DNA of 64,000 bases from Archangium lipolyticum (GTDB lineage: Bacteria; Myxococcota; Myxococcia; Myxococcales; Myxococcaceae): the NCBI RefSeq assembly GCF_024623785.1, contig NZ_JANKBZ010000001.1:1-64000 (forward strand), read 5' to 3'. Shown piece by piece: positions 6,927 to 17,200 of this stretch. Each line of letters begins with the position of its first letter. Within the stretch, counting starts at the first letter, position 1. Position numbers and translations under genes: made by a program. A model generated the notes under the pieces. That model was given only the letters and a program-made list of their open reading frames with translations, was not told the DNA's origin and ran no database searches.

Positions 6927-9900
6927 GCACCCGCGACTCCCTGGCGCCCCTGCTCGCGAGCGATCCGCCGCTCGCGCCCACCCGGGGCAACGCTCCCCTC
7001 CTCAATCCCTTCCCGGGTCCCCAGCCCTACCGCACCACGGACCGAGACCGCTTCTTCGGCCGCGAGGAGATGACGCAGCGGCTGGTGAGCCACCTCCTCG
7101 CCTACTCCTGCACCACGCTCTCCGGTCCCTCGGGGGCGGGGAAATCGTCACTGGTGCGCGCCGGGGCCATCCCCCTCCTGGAGGAGGAGCACGAGCACCG
7201 CACCGTCATCATCGACGGGTGGCCCTCCGGCAAGGAGCCCCTGGACTGGCTCGTCGAGTCCATGTGCGATCAGCTCGATCTGGAGCGGGGCCCGGCTTCT
7301 AGGGGATCGGAGGGGAGCTCCCGCGGCCAGGACGCACTGGACGAGGCCGTGCGGCAGGCGTTCCTGGGCTCGGAACAGACCATCCTGCTCTACCTGGATC
7401 AGCTCGAGCAGCTCTTCTTCCCGCTGCGTGACCTGAAGAAGGTGGACGTGCTCCTGGAGCGGCTGGAGGCGCTCACGCGGCAGTCGGCCCCGAATGTGCG
7501 GCTGTTGCTGGCGCTGCGCGAGGACTACCTGGGGCCCTTCCGGGAGCGGGCGCGAGGGCACCGGGTGCTGCTGGAGCACGGGTTCCGGTTGGGGCCTCTC
7601 ACGGTGGCGGAGATGCAGAACGTGGCGTGCCGGGCCGCCGCGGCGGGCAGGCCGCCCCTGACCTGGGCGCCCGAACAGATGCGGGAGCTGATCCTCCAGG
7701 TGCGGACCCCCGGGCAGGAGAAGTCACCCGAGGCGGAGGTGCAGGCGACATACGCGCAGATCGTCTGCCGGGCGCTCTGGGAGCAGGAGGTACGGGGTGG
7801 AGATCAGGTGGTCCTGATCGAGGCCGCGCCGATCCTCAATCGCTACCTGGAGTCCACGTTGGACGAGCTGGGGCCACTGCGATCGGACGCGGAGCGGCTG
7901 CTGGAGGAGCGGCTGATCGACGAGAACGGCGGCCGGACGCTGCTGATGGAGAACCAGGCGCGCGCCGCGTTGCCGGCCAGCAGCGCGGAGCAGGTGCTGG
8001 CGCACCTGGAGATGGCGCGGGTGCTGCACGCGGAGGAGCACCAGGGCAGCCGGTACTTCGAGCTGGGGCATGACTGGCTGGCGAAGAAGGTGCTGCAACT
8101 CAAGCGGGAGCGGTTGCGGCGGGAGTGGGCGCTGGCGCGCGAGCAGCGGCAGGAAGCCGAACGCAGGCGGCACGAGGAAGCGGAGGCACGGCGCAAGCTC
8201 CAGGAGTACCAGGAGCGCAGGCAGCGGGAGGAGGAAGAGAAGCGCAGGCTGAAGGAGGAAGCGGACCGGAGGCTCAGGGGAGAAGCGGAGCGGAGGAGAC
8301 GGCTACAGCTCATCGCCACGACGGCCTCCACGGCGGCGCTGGTGCTGTGCACGCTGCTCGTGTGGATCTGGATGCAGACGAAGGTCGCGGATCAGACGCG
8401 GCAGGACGCGCTCGCCCAGGCGGGCCGGACGCGAGAGCTGTTCCTGCTCGCGGGGGCCCGGGAGCTGGTGAGCCGCAATCAATCCGCGCTGGCCTCGAAG
8501 CTGCTGCTGGAGAGCGGTGGGCCCGCGGACATCCCCGGCTGGATGGAGCTCACCTATGAAATCCTGGCCGCCCACCCGCCCGAGCTGACCCTGAGAGGCC
8601 TCCAGGCCGCGTCCGCCGCGTTCAGCCCGGATGGCTCGTACCTCGTCACCGCCTCGGAGGATGGCACGGTGCGGGTGTGGAGCGCCGGCGGCTCGGGCCC
8701 CATCGTGGTATTCCGGGGACACGAGGGCCTCATCCATTCCGTCACGTTCAGCCCGGATGGGCGGCGCATCGTCACCGCCTCGGAGGATGGCACGGCCCGG
8801 GTGTGGAACGCCGATGGCTCGGGAGCCCCCGTGGTGCTTCGGGGTCATGAGAGAGGTGTCACCTCGGCGGCGTTCAGCCCGGAGGGGCTGCGGATCGTCA
8901 CGGCCTCGGAGGATGGCACGGTGCGGGTGTGGAGCGCTGGGGGCTCGGAACCACCTCGGGTGATCCGGGGACATGAGGGCATCGTGCACTCCGCGGCCTT
9001 CAGTCCGGACGGCCAGTCCATCGTCACCGCCTCCGAGGACGGCATGTCACGGGTGTGGCGCGTCAGCGACTCGCGGCCCATCCAGGAGCTCCGGGGACAC
9101 GAGTGGAGTGTGAGCTCCGCTGCGTTCAGTCCGGATGGTCGGCACATCGTCACCGCTTCCTGGGACGGTACGGCGCGCGTGTGGAACACGGATGGCTCGG
9201 GTGCTCCGATGGTGCTCCAGGGACACGGGGGCTGGGTCGTCTCCGCGGCGTTCAGCCCGGATGGTCGGCGCATCGTCACCGCCTCGGAAGATGGCACGGC
9301 CCGGTTGTGGAACGCCGATGGCTCGGGTGCTCCGGTGGTGCTCCAGGGACACGGGGGGAGCGTCCGTTCCGCGACGTTCAGCCCGGACGGCCAGCGCATC
9401 GTCACGGCCTCCAGGGATGGCGCGGTCCGGGTGTGGAACGTCGAGGGCCCTCGCCTTCCCCTCCGGCTCCAGGGACACACGGGGCGGGTCGTCTCCGCCG
9501 CGTTCAGCCCGGGAGGGGGGCGCATCATCACCGCCTCGGAAGACGGCACGGCGCGGGTGTGGCGTACCAACGATGCGGAGCCTCTCGCGGTGCTCCAGGG
9601 TCACGAGGGAAAGGTCTACCTGGCCGCGTTCAGCCCGAATGGGCAACGCGTCGTCATCGTCTCGGAGGGAACGGCCCGGGTGCGACGCACCAATGACGAT
9701 GGGGTTCCCGAGGTGGAGCTGTGGAGCCAGGAAGGAAGGATTCTCTCCGCCGCGTTCAGCCCGGACGGCCAGTCCGTCATCACCGGCTGCGAGGACGGTG
9801 CGGCACGAGTGTGGAACGCCGACGGATCGGGACGCCCGGTCACGCTCCGGGGACACGAAGGCTGGGTCACCTCCGCCACGTTCAGCCCGGATGGGCAGCG

Positions 9901-10489
9901 CATCGTCACGGCCTCCAGGGACGGCACGGCTCGCGTGTGGCGCACGAACGGATTGGGAGCTCCGGTGGTGCTCCAGGGACATGAGGGCTGGGTCACCTCC
10001 GCCGCGTTCAGCCCGGATGGGCAGCGCATCGTCACGGCCTCCAAGGACGGCACGGCTCGCGTGTGGAACGTGGACGGAGTGGGCCCCGGTGTGGTGCTCC
10101 AGGGACACGAAGGAGGGGTCTACTCGGCCGCGTTCAGCCCGGAGGGGCGACGCATCGCCACGGCCTCCGAGGATGGCACGGTCCGGGTGTGGAGCGCCGA
10201 CGGCACGGGAACGCCCGTGGTACTTCGGGCTCATGGGGGAGTCGTCTACTCGGCCGCGTTCAGCCCGGATGGCCAGAGCCTCGTCACGGCTTCCGAGGAC
10301 GGGATCGCGAGGATCTGGACCCTGTCCATCCCAGAGCTCCAGCAGGCACTACGGAAGGTGAGTACCGACTGCCTGCCGATTGGCTTGCGCCGCACCTATC
10401 TCGACGAGGGCGATACGAGGGCCCGGCGGCAATACGAAGCCTGCGAGCAGTCATACGGCCGCCGTCCCCTGTCCAGACAGGTGCCTTGA
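6923..10489 (+). CDS. STAND ATPase with transmembrane segment and 14 WD40 repeats
   Basis: This 1188-residue protein starts with the nSTAND1-type signature NPFPGPQPYRTTDRDRFFGRE. Walker A follows at residues 68-75 (GPSGAGKS) and a LYLDQLEQLF Walker B. A charged coiled coil (about 385-455, Arg/Glu-rich) leads to one membrane helix near residues 462-484. From about 557 to 1135 there are 14 WD40 blades with the recurring FSPDG, VTASEDGT and RVW motifs, enough for two seven-bladed propellers. The ninth blade is degenerate (VVIVSEGTARVRR). STAND proteins oligomerise when their repeat domain senses a ligand and then recruit effectors; here the coupled CHAT protease is the obvious partner. The start at ATG 6923 is set by the ATGA overlap. 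An upstream in-frame extension to 6431 is a shadow of the CHAT gene. Confidence 0.9.
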   Translation: MSTRDSLAPLLASDPPLAPTRGNAPLLNPFPGPQPYRTTDRDRFFGREEMTQRLVSHLLAYSCTTLSGPSGAGKSSLVRAGAIPLLEEEHEHRTVIIDGWPSGKEPLDWLVESMCDQLDLERGPASRGSEGSSRGQDALDEAVRQAFLGSEQTILLYLDQLEQLFFPLRDLKKVDVLLERLEALTRQSAPNVRLLLALREDYLGPFRERARGHRVLLEHGFRLGPLTVAEMQNVACRAAAAGRPPLTWAPEQMRELILQVRTPGQEKSPEAEVQATYAQIVCRALWEQEVRGGDQVVLIEAAPILNRYLESTLDELGPLRSDAERLLEERLIDENGGRTLLMENQARAALPASSAEQVLAHLEMARVLHAEEHQGSRYFELGHDWLAKKVLQLKRERLRREWALAREQRQEAERRRHEEAEARRKLQEYQERRQREEEEKRRLKEEADRRLRGEAERRRRLQLIATTASTAALVLCTLLVWIWMQTKVADQTRQDALAQAGRTRELFLLAGARELVSRNQSALASKLLLESGGPADIPGWMELTYEILAAHPPELTLRGLQAASAAFSPDGSYLVTASEDGTVRVWSAGGSGPIVVFRGHEGLIHSVTFSPDGRRIVTASEDGTARVWNADGSGAPVVLRGHERGVTSAAFSPEGLRIVTASEDGTVRVWSAGGSEPPRVIRGHEGIVHSAAFSPDGQSIVTASEDGMSRVWRVSDSRPIQELRGHEWSVSSAAFSPDGRHIVTASWDGTARVWNTDGSGAPMVLQGHGGWVVSAAFSPDGRRIVTASEDGTARLWNADGSGAPVVLQGHGGSVRSATFSPDGQRIVTASRDGAVRVWNVEGPRLPLRLQGHTGRVVSAAFSPGGGRIITASEDGTARVWRTNDAEPLAVLQGHEGKVYLAAFSPNGQRVVIVSEGTARVRRTNDDGVPEVELWSQEGRILSAAFSPDGQSVITGCEDGAARVWNADGSGRPVTLRGHEGWVTSATFSPDGQRIVTASRDGTARVWRTNGLGAPVVLQGHEGWVTSAAFSPDGQRIVTASKDGTARVWNVDGVGPGVVLQGHEGGVYSAAFSPEGRRIATASEDGTVRVWSADGTGTPVVLRAHGGVVYSAAFSPDGQSLVTASEDGIARIWTLSIPELQQALRKVSTDCLPIGLRRTYLDEGDTRARRQYEACEQSYGRRPLSRQVP
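8592..10320 (+). repeat. Tandem 126-bp repeats encoding WD40 blades
   Basis: Fourteen consecutive units of about 126 bp encode the WD40 blades. Many copies are nearly identical at the DNA level: TTCAGCCCGGATGG and GCCTCGGAGGATGGCACG recur with few changes. Such similarity means recent internal duplication or recombination and predicts copy-number variation between strains. It is also a likely assembly trouble spot. Confidence 0.85.
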
Positions 10490-10514
10490 GGCTCCAAGGA
10501 GAGTCGTCCCGCGA

Positions 10515-11963
10515 TCAGGCCGCCCTCGAGGGGAGCCGAACCGCCGGATCTCCCAGCAGGATGTAGCCACGCAGGTCGTTGCGCAGCATCCAGTATCCGC
10601 CGAGCCTCGCGGGGTTCACCGGGTCTGGCTTGTGCCGGATGGCCGCGTCCTGCCGGAGCTGGTACTGCGCCATCAGGGTGTCGTTCACCTCCCGGTAGAA
10701 GCGCATCAGCGCATCGAGCGCGACACCCGCTCGGCCTCCACCCGCCAGGGTCTCCAGCACGGAGAGGAACCTGGAGGCACGGCTGCGATGCAGGTTGTCC
10801 GGATCGGAGAACCCCACGGACCAGGCCAGGTCACTGTGACCGATCACCGCCAGGGGTCCGCGAGGGTTGGCCAGCGCGGCTTGTGGCAACGCGGCCAGGA
10901 AGGGCCGCTGTCCGGGCTGGGGCAGGCACCGCAACACGTCCTCCGGAGACCCCGGGTAGACACCCGCCTGGGCGAGCATCTCCAGCCACGCATGGAAGGC
11001 GCTGACCGGCGGAGTCGCGGCCCCGAAGCACGCCAGACAGAACCAGATGCCCTCCGGCAGGAAGGGCGTGCTCCGGACCATGTCCCCGAACAGCACCTGG
11101 CCCGGTCCCAGGCTGAGCGCCCCCTGCATCGCCCATTGCCGCTCCACTGACGACCATCCCCACGGGGGCGCCCCGAGGCCATGGGAGACCGTGAGCATCA
11201 CTCCCGCACGCGTCCGCCCCGCCGCATCCACCAGCTCGTCGACACCGCATCCCCCATACGGAACGCGCTGGACACGCAGCCCCGGATGCTTCCGCTCCCA
11301 CTTCGTCTTCATCGCCTCCAGACACGGCTGCACCAGCAGGCGCTCTCCCCACTCGGTAGCGCCCGAGCCGTCGAGCGCCGTGTAGAACAGGGACTCGGGC
11401 AGCTCGGCGGCCTCGCGTGCGTGCTCACTGGCCAGCACCTTCCGCGCGTAGGCGGCATGGCCCGCGAGATCCGTCCCGCCCCCGGGCCCGGCGAAGTGCA
11501 GCCGGCCCACGAAGGCGCTGTGCACGAGCACCTGCTGCAACTCGATGGAGACCTGGTGGAGATCCCCGAGCACCAGCAGATACCGGGGCCGTTCCTCCTC
11601 GGGAACCTCCTCGGCGCGGTACTCGGAATCCCTCCACTGGACCGCCGCCTCCGCGTCCATGCCGGGAGGAACCCGGTACCGGCGCGCGCAGGCACCCTGC
11701 TGGCGTTCCCGGTGGCGGATGAGCGGCTCGATCGCCTGGAGCATCTCATCCCCTTCCCTGCCCTCTGGGGCGATCACTCCCCAGCGTTGCGCGGCCAGAT
11801 CGTTCGGATCCCTTCCGGGCGCATCGAGCGTGTACGCCTCCACGCGGCGCGGGAGCTGGCCGGGTTTCGGGCTGTCCCAGGCCGCGCGGAACTCCAGCCC
11901 GGCCTTCAGCACCGGCGCTTGCTCCTCCGCGTCCGCCAGGAGCAGATGCAGCCGTTCATCCAT
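10515..11963 (-). CDS. CHAT/C25-like clan CD cysteine peptidase
   Basis: The 482-residue protein carries a likely His-Cys dyad of the caspase/gingipain clan: His261 in TVSHGLGAP and Cys312 in FCLACFGAATP. These are followed by a C-terminal YILLGDPAVRLP segment, which resembles the LLGDPxxRL ending of CHAT and C25 peptidases. The first 130 residues match nothing I know. It is the last gene of a four-gene operon; its ATG at 11963 overlaps the stop of the upstream Clp-like gene by 8 bp (ATGGATGA), so production is tied to the ATPases. It could act as the proteolytic partner of those Clp-like proteins in place of ClpP. It converges with the STAND gene, only 25 bp apart. Confidence 0.7.
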   Translation of the reverse strand: MDERLHLLLADAEEQAPVLKAGLEFRAAWDSPKPGQLPRRVEAYTLDAPGRDPNDLAAQRWGVIAPEGREGDEMLQAIEPLIRHRERQQGACARRYRVPPGMDAEAAVQWRDSEYRAEEVPEEERPRYLLVLGDLHQVSIELQQVLVHSAFVGRLHFAGPGGGTDLAGHAAYARKVLASEHAREAAELPESLFYTALDGSGATEWGERLLVQPCLEAMKTKWERKHPGLRVQRVPYGGCGVDELVDAAGRTRAGVMLTVSHGLGAPPWGWSSVERQWAMQGALSLGPGQVLFGDMVRSTPFLPEGIWFCLACFGAATPPVSAFHAWLEMLAQAGVYPGSPEDVLRCLPQPGQRPFLAALPQAALANPRGPLAVIGHSDLAWSVGFSDPDNLHRSRASRFLSVLETLAGGGRAGVALDALMRFYREVNDTLMAQYQLRQDAAIRHKPDPVNPARLGGYWMLRNDLRGYILLGDPAVRLPSRAA

Positions 11964-14256
11964 CGAGCACCGTCGCGAGCGCCCGGTACTCGGGCCGCAG
12001 CATGCGCTCGGCCTGGGTGCCGGCGACGACCACCGGGAGCATCGCGCCCTCCAGTCCGGCATCGGCCGAGAGCCGCACGGCGATGGGGGCCATCACCCTG
12101 GCCTCGATGAGCCGCTTCAACGGCCGGGCACCCAGCTTCGGATCATACCCGTGGTGGGCGAGCCAGGCCCGTGCCTCCGGCTCCACCACCAGCCGCAACC
12201 TGCGCCGCAGCAGCCCCGCGCGCGAGGCCGCCTTCTCCAGCTCCAGGTCGACGATGCGCAGCACGTCCGCCTCCGACAGCCGGCGGAACGGGATGACATG
12301 ATCGATGCGGTTGAACAGCTCCGGACGGAACGCCTGCCGGATGGCACGCAGGAAGTCCTCCGAGCCGCGCTCGGCCCCGAAGCCCGCGGGCTCGGACTGC
12401 TCGACGCCGAGGTTGCTCGTCATGCAGACCACCGTCATCCGGAAGTCCACCAGCCGCCCGAGGCTGTCGGTGAGTCTCCCCTCCCCCAGGATGCCAAGCA
12501 GCAAATCGAACACATCCGGGTGGGCCTTCTCGATCTCATCGAACAGGACGAGGGACAAGGGCTGCTGGCGCACGCGCTCGGCGAGGCTGGTGATGCCGGG
12601 GCCCACCTCCATCAGTCGCTGGGCCGAGCCGGGCAGCATGTACTCGGACATGTCGAGCCGGATCATCCGCTCCTCGTGGCCGAACAGCGTACGCGTGAGC
12701 TGCTTGGACAGCTCGGTCTTCCCCACGCCGGTGGGTCCGGCGAAGAGCAGCGTGCCCACCGGCTTCTCCGGATCATTGAGCCCGGCCTTGAAGCGCGCGA
12801 GCACGCCCGCGGCCCGCTCGCAGGCGCGGTCCTGTCCGATGACGCCCTGCTTCAACTGCGCCGCGAGCGTGGCCTGATCGGAGGGGACCTCATCGCTGAT
12901 GAGCTGGAGGGGCAGTCCCGTGTAGCGGGCATAGGCCTCGGAAACGTCGCGGGGATAGAGCGTCCGGGCCTTGCCGCGCTCGCCCTGCTGCTCCAACCAG
13001 TCGAGGAAGCGGAAGGCCTTCCCGGGGAACAGGGTGTCGCGCTGGAACGTCTCCAGGTGGCCGACGAGCTGCCGCAGGCCCATGGAGTGGATGCTCACGC
13101 GGCTGTGCTTCACCGCCTGGTAGCGCTGCATGAGCGCCGGCATCTCCGAGGCCGCGGGCTGCTCGATGCGGATGACGCGGAAGGGCCGCAGGGCCTCGGC
13201 GAAGCGCCGCTGGCAGCGCTCGAGCTCGGCCTCGGAGCACTCGGCGATGAGGGAGATCTCCCCGCTCATCGCGGCGGGCAGGAGCAGATCGCCAATGGAC
13301 GAGCCGTCCGGCTGGGGCGCCAGGAGGGACGTGAGCCGGTCCACGTAGAGGTAGTGGTTCTCGTGCGAGAGCGCGTCGATGATCTTCAGGCAGCGCTCCT
13401 GCCACATGCCCAGGTAGACCATTCCGGCCACGATGCGCTCGGCGCTGGTGCGCCAGATGTCCGGCAGGAGTTTCTCCTTGTCCTCGCGCCGCCGCTCCGC
13501 GATCACCCGAGCGAGCCTGAGCACCTGGCTCGTCTTGCCGACCCCCGGCCCCCCGACGAAGAGGAGCGACCGCGGTGGCTGGCGCATCGCGTGGCTGATC
13601 CAGTCCTCCCGGGTGTCACTGTCATGGACCAGCGGAGGCTGCCTGCTGCCCAGGGCGCGCGAGGTCAGCTCCTCGCCGATCTGCGCGAGTACCGGATGCG
13701 GAGGCTCCTCGGTGGAACCGCGCTTCTCGTCCAGCTCCAGGCGCCCCGGATCCCAGCTCCGGACATACTCCTCGCCCTCGTGGCGGAAGTCGTAGAGCCC
13801 CTTGGGCTTCTCGCCGAGCAGCGCGGTGGTGAGCGCATGCTGGAGCACCTGGCGGGCGATGGAGAGCTCCTCGATGACGAACGACCAGCCGAAGCGAGGC
13901 ACGCGCACACGCCAGGCGCCGCTCTCCATCTTCCCGTAGACGTACGTCAGCTTCAGCGGGACGAGCGCCTTGGAGATGATCGGCCGCTTCTTGTGCACGG
14001 TCTGCGGGTGGACCTCGACCGCGATGGTCCGGGCCTGCAGCTCCTCCTCCCACAGGAAGCGGTGGATCGTGGTGGGATCGTCGAGCATCAACTGCCGCAC
14101 CCGCGTCTCCAGGAGCGAATACACCTCGGTCTCGCTGGCGCCGTAGGCGGACGGTGGGGGCTCGTCGAAGAAGCTCTCCCAGACGGGCAGGAGCTGCCCG
14201 GTGAGCCGGCCGTCGTGGTGGGTGGTGAAGTAGACGCGAAGGCTCTTGTCGCTCAT
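11956..14256 (-). CDS. Clp/Hsp100-like double AAA+ ATPase (paralogue 1)
   Basis: The 766-residue protein has two AAA+ modules. D1 has Walker A GGPGVGKT (235-242), a pore-loop-like segment IVAGMVYLGMWQER (about 275-288) and an altered Walker B, YLYVDR (302-307), where DE is expected. D2 has GPTGVGKT, LVLFDEIEKAHP, MTSNLG, the arginine-finger segment FRPELFNRID and sensor-2 LGARPLKR. It matches ClpB/ClpA D2 except that the GYVGY pore loop is missing. About 200 N-terminal residues form a beta-rich domain of unknown type, not the usual Clp N-domain. The start at ATG 14256 overlaps the upstream stop by ATGA; an extension to 14829 is a shadow. Unlike its two paralogues it ends soon after D2. It is not a housekeeping ClpA/B. 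Confidence 0.85.
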   Translation of the reverse strand: MSDKSLRVYFTTHHDGRLTGQLLPVWESFFDEPPPSAYGASETEVYSLLETRVRQLMLDDPTTIHRFLWEEELQARTIAVEVHPQTVHKKRPIISKALVPLKLTYVYGKMESGAWRVRVPRFGWSFVIEELSIARQVLQHALTTALLGEKPKGLYDFRHEGEEYVRSWDPGRLELDEKRGSTEEPPHPVLAQIGEELTSRALGSRQPPLVHDSDTREDWISHAMRQPPRSLLFVGGPGVGKTSQVLRLARVIAERRREDKEKLLPDIWRTSAERIVAGMVYLGMWQERCLKIIDALSHENHYLYVDRLTSLLAPQPDGSSIGDLLLPAAMSGEISLIAECSEAELERCQRRFAEALRPFRVIRIEQPAASEMPALMQRYQAVKHSRVSIHSMGLRQLVGHLETFQRDTLFPGKAFRFLDWLEQQGERGKARTLYPRDVSEAYARYTGLPLQLISDEVPSDQATLAAQLKQGVIGQDRACERAAGVLARFKAGLNDPEKPVGTLLFAGPTGVGKTELSKQLTRTLFGHEERMIRLDMSEYMLPGSAQRLMEVGPGITSLAERVRQQPLSLVLFDEIEKAHPDVFDLLLGILGEGRLTDSLGRLVDFRMTVVCMTSNLGVEQSEPAGFGAERGSEDFLRAIRQAFRPELFNRIDHVIPFRRLSEADVLRIVDLELEKAASRAGLLRRRLRLVVEPEARAWLAHHGYDPKLGARPLKRLIEARVMAPIAVRLSADAGLEGAMLPVVVAGTQAERMLRPEYRALATVLDG

Positions 14257-17200
14257 GGATTCTGGCTCATCCGAAGACGCCACAGGGTGGGCAGGGCATC
14301 CGGGAGATGCCTGACGCGGTGGCTGCCGCTGTAGGTGAGCAGGTAGTCGTCGAGCTCCATCACCGACACCTCGCCCTGCCAGGAAGGCGGGTCGAAGCGG
14401 TAGGCACGGACGACGGGGGCGGCCGATTCGGGATCCTCGGGCAGAGGGCTCACGTCCTCCTGACGCGCCTTGTGGAACGCCCGGAGCTTCGCTTCGTGCA
14501 ACTCGAGCAGCCTCGCGGGCTCCGGCGCGTGCTCCTCGTGCACGCGAACCTTCACGATCTCCGGGAGCCGCCCCGAGGACTGCCAGACGTGCAGCCCGGC
14601 CTCGCCCTCGAGGAAGGGCCGGATGCCAGGCCCCACCAGCTTGAGCGCGACATGCACCGGCTCCGCGGAGGACGCATGCAGGAGCTCCCGGAGCTGCCGG
14701 AGGCCACCGGACACCCGGCCCCCTCCCGGCAGATGGGCGGCGAAGCCCTCGATCTCCCCGCGCGAGCCGGCGTAGGCCTCGCACAGCCACCGGGTGAGCA
14801 GGGAGCCCGCGGTCGCCCCCTGCCGCCACTGCCCGAGCGGGAGCAGCTCCAGCGTGACCACGTGCTGGGCGGGGCTGGAGAGACCCCGGAGGACGCGCTG
14901 CAGGAAGTACACCTCGGCCAGCGCATCGAGCATCTGTTCGCGGGAGACGGCCTTCGCTGGCGCGAGCGCCCGCCGATCGAAGATCCGGATGCGATCCACC
15001 ACACCGTCATCGGTCATGGTGCGCTCCATGACGCCGAAGCGCTCGACCTCGATCAGCTCCCTCGCCTCGTCTTCGGGAGCCCGCGCGAAGGACTCCAGCT
15101 GGGCCGCGAACTCCTCCAGGTACATCCGCATCGAGTCGAGGGTGTAGAGCGATCCGGCATGCTCGCGGTCCCCGGCCTGGAGCCGCTCGAGGTGGAAGCG
15201 GACCTGCTCGGACAGCGCGCCGAGCTCCGTGCTGAGCCGCATCCGCTGCACCTCGTCGCGCGCCTCGATCATCTTCTCTCGCAGCTTCGCCACGGGCAGG
15301 GTCAGGAGCGGCTCCAGGGCGAACCCCTCGAGTGCGGGCTCGCGGGGAACGAGCGCATCGGCCTGGACCGAGAAACCGTCCTCACGGGTGTAGAGCTGGA
15401 ACAGGTGCATCAACCCCCGGGAGCCACCGATGATGGCCTCGGAGAGGACCTGCCCGACCTTCTCCTCCAGGTAGCGCTTGAGCGGGCGGGCGCCCAGGTG
15501 GGGATCGAAGGCCTCCTCGACGATGCGGCGCTTCACCGCCTCGTCGGCGGACACGAAGATGTTGCGGGACGTCAACCCGTGCCGGGACAGCAGCCGCGCG
15601 AGCTCCTTCTCGACGACCTTCTCGCCCGCCTCGCGCGAGAGCGGCGAGAAGTGCACGATGCGGTCGATGCGGTTGAAGAGCTCGGGCGGGAAGAACTCAC
15701 GCACGGCCCGGTCGGCGTCGAGCGCGAGCGCCCGCGCGTCCGGCTCGCCGATGCCCACCGCCGGCTTGCGCCGGGCCCCGAGGTTGCTCGTCATGACGAT
15801 GACGGTGTGCGTGAAATCCGCCGTCTCGCCCGAGGCGTCGGTGAGCCGGCCCTCGTCGAACGTCTGGAGGAGCAGGTTGAGCAGCGAGGGGTGCGCCTTC
15901 TCGATCTCATCGAGCAGCACGAGCGAGAAGGGCTGCTCGCGGATGAGGCGGGTCAGGCGGCCCTCGGGCTGGAACACGTCGCCGGTGAGGCGGGCGACGG
16001 CATCGGGCGTCTGGAACTCGGCCATGTCGAGCCTCACCAGACGGGACGCATCGCCATACAGGTAGCTGGCCAGCGCGCGGGTGAGCTCGGTCTTCCCGGT
16101 GCCGGTGGGTCCGGTGAACAGATAGACGCCATAGGGCCTGCGGGGATCGGTGAGCCCGGAGTGGATGCGCGCGATGAGATCGCACGCCTCCTGGATGGCT
16201 TCCGGCTGGCCCATCACCTTGCGGGAGAGCGCCTCCTGGACCTCCTCCGGATCCAGCTTCTTCGTGGGGTGGAGCAGGAACTCCGGCAGGCCCGTCTTGC
16301 GCGCGAGGTAGGCGAAGAGGTCTTCGGCGATGATCGGCTCGAAGTCGTGCGTATCGTGCCCATCGTCCGTGGCGAGCTCGCGCAGCAGATCGATCGCCTT
16401 GCCCGGCAGCGCGGCTCCGGCGAAGAGCGTGCTGGCCTGCTCGAGCAGGATCGGAAAGAGCGCGGGAGACCAGGAGATGGAATGCCTGGCCTCCAGCTCG
16501 CGTGCCTCGTGCAGCAGCATCCGAAGGGTTTCGTCGGCGCTGGTGGGGCGCACGTGGAGCTGGGTGAAGAGCGCGGCGAAGGACGGGGCATCGGACTCGA
16601 GGCGCTGGAGCTGTTCCGGCGTCACCGTGCCAACGAGGGTGATCTCCCCCCGCGAGAGCGCGCCCTGGAAGAAGAGCGCGAGGTGGGTGTCACTGTCGCG
16701 CGAGCGGCCGATGCGTCCGAAGGCGTGCAGGTCCTCGACGAAGAGGATGCGGCGCCCTCCCCTGGCTTCCTCGAGCAGCTTCTGGCAGCGCTGCTCCCAG
16801 TCGCCCACGTAGCTCATGCCCGCGATGATCCGCTTGCCGGCGATCGACCAGACCTCGGTCACCTTGTCCAGGTTGCGGTGGGTCTGGAAACCATCGGCCT
16901 CGAGCTGATCGGCCACGAAGCGCTTGAGCAGCGTGCGCTTGCCGACGCCAGGAGGGCCGACGAGGAGCACCGGTGTACGCCGCTCGCCGCCGAGCAGCAT
17001 CTGCAACTGCTCGCGATAGGGGCTACGTGGCATCCCGGTCTCGAGCGAGCCCTCCACGGCCTGGAGGGTGAGGTTCGTTCCCAGGTTGGGGAGCACCTTG
17101 TTGCCATCCCTCGGCTTCTTCTTCTTGCCGGCCGGGTCCTTGAGCTCCAGATCGTCCCAGGGCCCCTTCATCTTGCCGAGCTCGTCGAGCAGCGACCTGG

